Source of the DNA: Pyrenula massariospora
Taxonomy: Eukaryota > Ascomycota > Eurotiomycetes > Pyrenulales > Pyrenulaceae
Length of the DNA: 64,000 bases
NCBI GenBank assembly: GCA_021030905.1
Contig: JAGFMI010000021.1
Span: 248,001-312,000 of the forward strand
Reading direction: 5' to 3'
Below are positions 58,334 through 64,000 of this stretch, in pieces. Each line of letters starts with the position of its first letter. Positions within the stretch are counted from its first letter, which is position 1. Under the pieces are notes generated by a model that searched no databases, was not told the origin of the DNA, and saw only the letters and a list, made by a program, of their open reading frames with translations. A program made the translations under genes and the position numbers.

Positions 58334-60340
58334 GAGTGGCAGTCATAAAGATGAGTTTGAAAATTGACATCCTATTCAGGCTTTCCGTGCCTTGCGTCTT
58401 CTGTGGAGGGTCTTTGCAGCATAGCACAATTAGCAGCCAGAGCGAAGACTGGGAAGATCCTGCCCGCGAGTTTTCGGTCTCGGGATGTACAGATTACGCG
58501 GCAAGCCGAACTAGGGCAGAGTCCCCAGACGACGGGAAAAAATTAGATCCCGGACGATCCGGGCCCATAGTAACGGCAACCAGTAGAGCGCAAGCTCAAG
58601 CCATGCGGCAACGATGGTCTTCAGCACGTGTACATATCAAGGCTACTGTTTTAAAGCCCAAGCCACAGCCGCTACTCCTGCTTAGTCTTATTTTCTCTTA
58701 TGGCTAGTCTGCTGCTATCGAACTTAGAGACTAATTCTAACTGAAGGTGTTTCCTACATCCAGGGATATTAGAGGCTCTGCCGAAACAACGTGCCTACAG
58801 AATGGGGGGAGTAAGCGAGCATGTCGTTATACATTGATGGGTCAGAATATCACGTTACAGGGACATTTCAGCCTGATTCATTTTACGGAGACAACGACAA
58901 GATCTGGAAAAGTTGCATCGAGTGGGTGGGGTCGCTCTACAAACTTTACCCGACATGTCAATAATGGACGTAGTTGCCGATTCTGCCGATTTCGCCGATG
59001 AACCCGCCAAGCCGTCAATCTCACGTCAAAGCTGCAATTATCTCTGGAGATGAGGGGTTTGTTTGCAGAGAAGGGGTCAAGATTGGCTGCGTGGCTTCAC
59101 GTAACATGCAACCTTTGAGCATTACCCCTCCATGCTAATGACCGGAGCGATTGTTCAGGCCTACCACATTATGCGATTCCGAGTTCACAGCTAAGCGATG
59201 GCGTGGAATGACTGGAAAGGGTTTACAAATCGGACTCAGGTTGCAGAGAAAATTGCAGCCGAACTGGGAGGGTCGGCATCCTCCCCTCAGTACTAAAGAT
59301 CCAGGCCTTCCTCGATGACCAGGGTATGTCAGCAAGGCCACACTTAGCTCTTCGCGTTTCCAAAAAATATCTATCAGAAATACTAGAACTCTGAAAGCCT
59401 ACATTTCAAACTACGCAATGAATTTGCACTAAGTTCAGCTGAAGAGTGTCGCTTAGAGTCGACCAGTTGCCTGGTTTCCCTTGTGCATGGGTTGATTGAT
59501 CTTCGGTAACTATGATGATGGCCAATTCTCAAGATGCCCCGGCCGACCACACTAATAATGGCGAGGGACTTGAAGTCGGCATGAGTATCACGATTCAGGA
59601 AGCTTGCTACGCGGCAGTCTCGCTCTGACTACCTATCGAGAGAAAACAAATGAGACCAATGCAGCCGTCAAGTGTGTACAAACATCAACATGCCATTGTC
59701 CCTACCTCATAACGTCTAGAGGTATTTCTTTTCAACTTGGTATCCGTCAAGTGCTAAATATCAACAAACGATCCGTTCTTGTCCAGTTCATCTGTGGTGC
59801 AATGCATGCGGCTGTCAGAGTCACTCCGGTGTTTAGATTCTCTGTCATGGTCAGACGTCTGTTTAAACTCTGCCGAGAGTTGAACACCAAGACTTTTCCG
59901 CCGGCGGTAATGTTCTTGATTAGTACCGGAGGTATTTGTTAAGACCCGCCTTATCTCCCCGCACACGCTCATGATTGGCACCATTTCGCGGCTCCGCCCT
60001 CTGTCAAACTTTATCAACAATTCGTCGCCCCCCTCGTCAAGCTTTGCACGCCATATTCAGTTAACCTTTCACATGATTGGTAATACATATATCAGCCAAC
60101 CCATCAACTTACTAATTGACACCTTACTTAGTATATGTTATTCGGGAAGACGCGAGGTGCACAGACAAAAGATTTGCGAATCGCTGCCATTGACGCGGAG
60201 CTCGTCCTCCCGTCGCGTAGAAACTGAAAAACTAATTACTGTTCGGATTGACCCTTCTGTATATGTTTGTGCGACTTCGAACACGTAGGCGCCCATTGGT
60301 CGCTAACTGATAACTTTTCGAGCAGAGACGACACTACACC
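58334..60340. other. 2-kb intergenic region, no gene seen
   Basis: This separates the TF and kinase start codons, which diverge. I see no gene, RNA or repeat. It presumably contains both promoters. Confidence 0.45.
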
Positions 60341-61674
60341 ATGAGCCCTCCTTATGGTAACCAGCTTTTCAAGTCCATGCCGCGGCCTAGAAATTTTATT
60401 TCTTTGATTCATCTTCACGAGACGCCGGTTCCTACATCAGTTCTTCCTGCATTTCAAACCTTCAGAGCACATCGCCAACGACTAACTGCCTCGGCGCATT
60501 TCTGTCGGCATCTAAGTATTTCTGCACCACTGTACGAACACCCCAGATCCTCCGACCAAGAAATATCACCAACGACTGTAGTTGGACAGTCAGGTCGTGC
60601 TTACACAATAGAACGAGTACTCCAGGACAAGGGAGCGCCGTTTGGCCGCGTCTCTCTCGCAAAGTATGCTAGAGCCCCAGCACCAGCAGGTTCGTCAGCT
60701 AAAAAGCTGAAATAGAAACGGCGACTCGAAATATGTGTTGAAAGAAGTCCCCAAAGAGAACTATCAGATAAGGCTAAATATCTACAACATTCTGGACAAT
60801 CAATCCCAATACATTCGACCTCTAGAGGACACTGTCGAAGAACATGCAACCCTTGTACACAAATACTTCAACGACAATCTCCTTAGGCTTGTTCAAAGGG
60901 GCTTGCCGCCTCTAGTGACAAGAAAGATCTTGAAAGACGTTTTGCGCGGGCTTGCAGATATCCACGAGCTGGACATTGTTCATAACGGTAATGTCTGCTT
61001 ATGTTAATAAAAGATCTCGAGCTGACTCTGCTTAGATATCAAGGCCAATAACATCTTGATTGACACAGAGGAAGCTCAGTCGGGGATCAGAGTCCTCAGC
61101 ACGCAACTTGGAGACCTTGAGGATGCTGTACATCTACCCCCTGGTAGGGCTGTCAAAGGTGCTCAGGTGGGTAATTGGATGTGGCGCAGCCCGGAAGCCC
61201 ATGCTCAAGGGCCGGTAAAGAAGCCGTCGGACATTTTTTCCTTTGGAATCGTGGTAAGTCTGTCAAAGTTGACAACGTCTTTCTGAAGAACTCGAGGCAT
61301 TGCTAAGTATAGATAATATCCAGTGTATCTACGCAGTAACTCAAAAAGTCGTTCTTTACGTGAGCGAGGAAGAGATCGGCGAGGACGGCGAGCTTCTCGC
61401 CTTTGTGCTCGAACGGCAGATATCCTACTTTGCAGACTTAGAGAGCCTTGAGGGATTTCTCAAGTATCTCGGTGAGAGTCCTTGGGTTCAGATCTTCTAA
61501 GTCTTCTAAAGCGGATTTAATGAAGAGAATCCGCGAAAACCATTCTCTCTGTGGCAGGATGAGGAAATCGACGATGACTTTCGGGATCTCATTGGTGGAC
61601 TGACGAATTTCGATCCGACAAAGAGACTCACAGCTCGAAAGGCTTTAGCGCATCGGTGGTTTCAAGATGTCTAA
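60341..61674 (+). CDS. Protein-kinase-like gene with suspect C-lobe
   Basis: Seen: exons 60341-60663, 60716-60987, 61036-61253 and 61324 onward encode a kinase-like domain after an ~80-residue basic N-terminus. The VAIK-type lysine is VLKEV and the catalytic loop is IVHNDIKANNIL (D, K and N kept, Arg of HRD replaced by Asn). The DFG position reads GDLED, and the glycine loop is degenerate. In plain reading, translation stops at 61500, and again at 61507-61509, though the same frame continues with family sequence (GFNEENPRKPFSLW) to the stop at 61674. A 48-base intron (61464-61511, GTATCT...AAAG) would remove both stops in phase, giving 371 residues. Known: related kinase-like proteins are common in fungi; activity here is doubtful. 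Host gene, possibly decaying. Confidence 0.72.
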
Positions 61675-64000
61675 GACGTGTAGTATTGTGACCGGGATGG
61701 AAAGAATAAAAAGCAAAGTGAGAGGGACGACAAGAAGAAGAGGGGAAGGGGGTTCGTACGGCAACGTCAGAAGCAACGAACTGCCAAGGCGTGCGCTTTA
61801 CAGAACTTACTCTCCAAGCCAACCCCGTCCGGCAGCCCCGAAGGCATTACAAGCAGCTTTTCAGCCAGGCCTGAAAGGATCACAGCATCTCAAGCGCCGT
61901 TGGAACGAGTTCAAAGATAATTCCGATCACAATTGGTCGCCTTGCGTGTGTGACGCCGATACTGGAACGGAATCAGGATTAGACTTTGTCATGTTCTTCG
62001 CAAGCGTCTAGCTATCAATGTAGCTTCTCACCGGCTGCAGCGATGCACATGAGCGATTAACAAAGGCCCTCGAGGACGTAACCATACGTCGTCGTGACCG
62101 TGCTCTGCGCGGTCTACGGACCATGTGCGCTACTTCTGCGTCAGCCTCCAAACACAAACTAACCTCTCTCAAGTCCCCTACCCTCTCCCACCCTGTCAAT
62201 ATCCCATCCCATTTCGTCACTGTCCAGCCTAAACAGGTCCACAGCTCCACACTTTCACCCCTCGGCAGCCCCAGCCTCCACAGCACATCCCCCTCCCATC
62301 CCCCATCTGCCGAACCGAACCCTCCAACAAATCCATCCATCACCATCCCCACTTCCCCCTTCTCCATCTGCCTGCCTTTCCCGCCCCGTACCAAAAGGCA
62401 ACACATCACTTCACACCCCACGAACAACCCTCCCGTCCCCACTGTCCGAGGCTAGGCGAGGCGTTTCTTATCTCGTCTCCAAGTAGCCCCCACCACCATT
62501 ACCACCACTCCTACTATCCGAAGTGTCAACAAAATCCAGCCGCTCTCCGGGCACCTGACATCCCTGTCTTCGTGTAGCAATGCACTTAGCTCCCCGAGGC
62601 CCGGATGCACGGGCAGGAGTAGGACGATGAGATGCCGGAAAGCAGAGCGAGGACCAAGGGGTGGATGCGAGAGGTTCGTTTGGCGTGAGATTTGGTGGGA
62701 CGAGACGGGGTTTGTACGACACGGCGGATGAATGGAGAGGCGGGATGAACAGCATTCGAACGAGCGAAGAGTGCTGGGGTTTGTATGCGTTCGGGACAAG
62801 ATTCTAGAGAGAGGTTGATAATGGGTTTTGAATTTCTTATCTGAGGTTTGCGGGAAGGGGTTGGAGGGCTGTGGGTCAAGTCACGGGAGGGTTGATGGGT
62901 GCTTTAAGTAGTAAGACGACATTTTGAGCACTGGGGCGGAGGTTTGGCTGATGATGAGAGCTGACATTAGAGGTGGTGAAGTGGGGGATGAGGATAGGAG
63001 ATCAAGACATAGACTGGGGGAGACAGGTCTGTAGAGTTCTCTTAGATACGCGTGCGTATTGATGCGAAGAACATACAGTAAGGCAGGAGAGTAGACTATT
63101 TGGCTCTATTAGACTTAGAGATGAGTTTAGAACGAAGTGAAGCCGAAATGTCTAGGATGGCAGCATATGGGTGCAGAGCAGATCAAAGTAGTATTCGATG
63201 TGGCATCGCTGCGGAAAAGGTTGATGGCGTGGCTTCCACGGGCAAAGAAGACTGCTTGTAGCGGTTGGTAAGTCTCTAGACTAGGAGATTAGTTTTGGCG
63301 CGGTCACATGGGAATGAAGACGGCTGGAACGCAAGGTACTGGATGGCTTGTGAGGTTCTAGAATACGAAATTCATAGTAGAAGATTGATGAAAGACCTTG
63401 AATTCGATTGTGCGATAGGAAATATACAACGGCTCGAGGGGGAGCGTATTGGAGGAGAAAAAAATTTCGGTAACAATGAAAAACATGGCAGTATAGGGAG
63501 TATAGGAGATAGTTGGTTACTGCGATGCTTTGGGGGGCATAAGAATATGGTGAAGGTAGCAGGGGTAACTCGTAGAAAAGAAGCGAGCCGTCTCAGATCA
63601 ATATTTGACGAGTTGGGACGCTGGCCGGGATCAAGGATTATTGGACTTATTTGACGAGTGTTGCTAGCTTTATTTTAGCCATTTGTCGACCTTCTTTCTA
63701 GAGGCAAATGAATCTCCTCAAGTCCTGACCACATATTGAGGTCAAATGAAGCCACCGATTGCTTCTTAGACCTGGTGCGCGATCCTCTTTACAGCTCCAA
63801 GAGACCATGCTATCCTATTCCAAGCTCTTTAGGTGCCCGCGTATTGAATTCGATGCTGCCATGATGGAATCTCTCAGTTTCAGTCTGAGTACGATCGCAT
63901 GGGATCCTGATCCCGGTCAAGCAGTCTGGGAGAGTTTGAAATGGTAGGCTTCAGCATCGTAAATCGTCGATGACCAGATGAGTATCATCGGGAATGCCCA
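61675..64000. other. Right end, no supported gene
   Basis: The final 2.3 kb hold open frames on both strands (62008-62455, 62452-62799, 63295-63654). They are Pro/Ser- or Gly-rich, or lack an ATG start, and none is recognised. 62160-62455 is strongly C-rich on the + strand, so the overlapping frames are compositional. Confidence 0.45.

Noticed and set aside
62008-62455. Overlapping frames on both strands
   Set aside because: They arise in strongly C-rich sequence; neither has recognised similarity or splice support.
62452-62799. Minus-strand frames of 95-115 codons
   Set aside because: Low-complexity Pro/Ser/Arg composition and several frames open at once; no family recognised.
63295-63654. 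119-codon + strand frame near the right end
   Set aside because: It lacks an ATG start and has no similarity or splice partner.

Overview
The window is nuclear DNA of a filamentous ascomycete (Pezizomycotina). The evidence is short GT-AG introns of roughly 40-100 bases, gene families largely confined to these fungi (HET domain, NACHT-type STAND proteins, DUF6594, Zn2Cys6 regulators, Mid1, cyanide hydratase), and eukaryotic core genes with fungal-type sequences. Leotiomycetes is a guess, not a demonstration. I assigned exons by hand from splice consensus, reading phase and family similarity.

The left third (1-21 kb) is gene dense and mostly housekeeping: protein phosphatase 5, Spt4, a mitochondrial GABA transaminase, a HET-domain protein, a three-domain adenylation-thiolation-reductase enzyme, the Es2/DGCR14 nuclear protein, the Mid1 calcium channel subunit, the spliceosomal factor Cwc21 and the ribosome-biogenesis helicase Dhr1/Ecm16.

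From about 21 kb the content changes to accessory DNA. It carries a caspase-fold protein with C-terminal membrane segments, a small three-exon gene of unknown function, a DUF6594 membrane protein, an F-box protein, a NACHT (NLR-type) protein, an FAD monooxygenase, a short HET protein, and a tail-to-tail pair of large divergent HET-like paralogs with a Cys/His-rich segment before the HET core. Between these lie AT-rich and low-complexity DNA, a ~110-base C tract, relics of a multi-exon gene family, and at least three copies of a ~100-base palindromic (MITE-like) repeat. One copy sits inside a larger inverted-repeat element.

The right end (54-64 kb) holds a probable cyanide hydratase, with a GC-AG intron and a Zn2Cys6 regulator just upstream on the same strand, and a protein-kinase-like gene. 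The kinase's family-conserved C-lobe contains two in-frame stops that a cryptic 48-base intron would remove exactly. The last 2 kb show nothing I can support.

The most notable theme is a concentration of genes from families tied to fungal non-self recognition and regulated cell death (HET x4, NACHT x1, caspase fold x1) within about 50 kb. I saw no LTR element, retrovirus-like element, CRISPR array, rRNA or tRNA.
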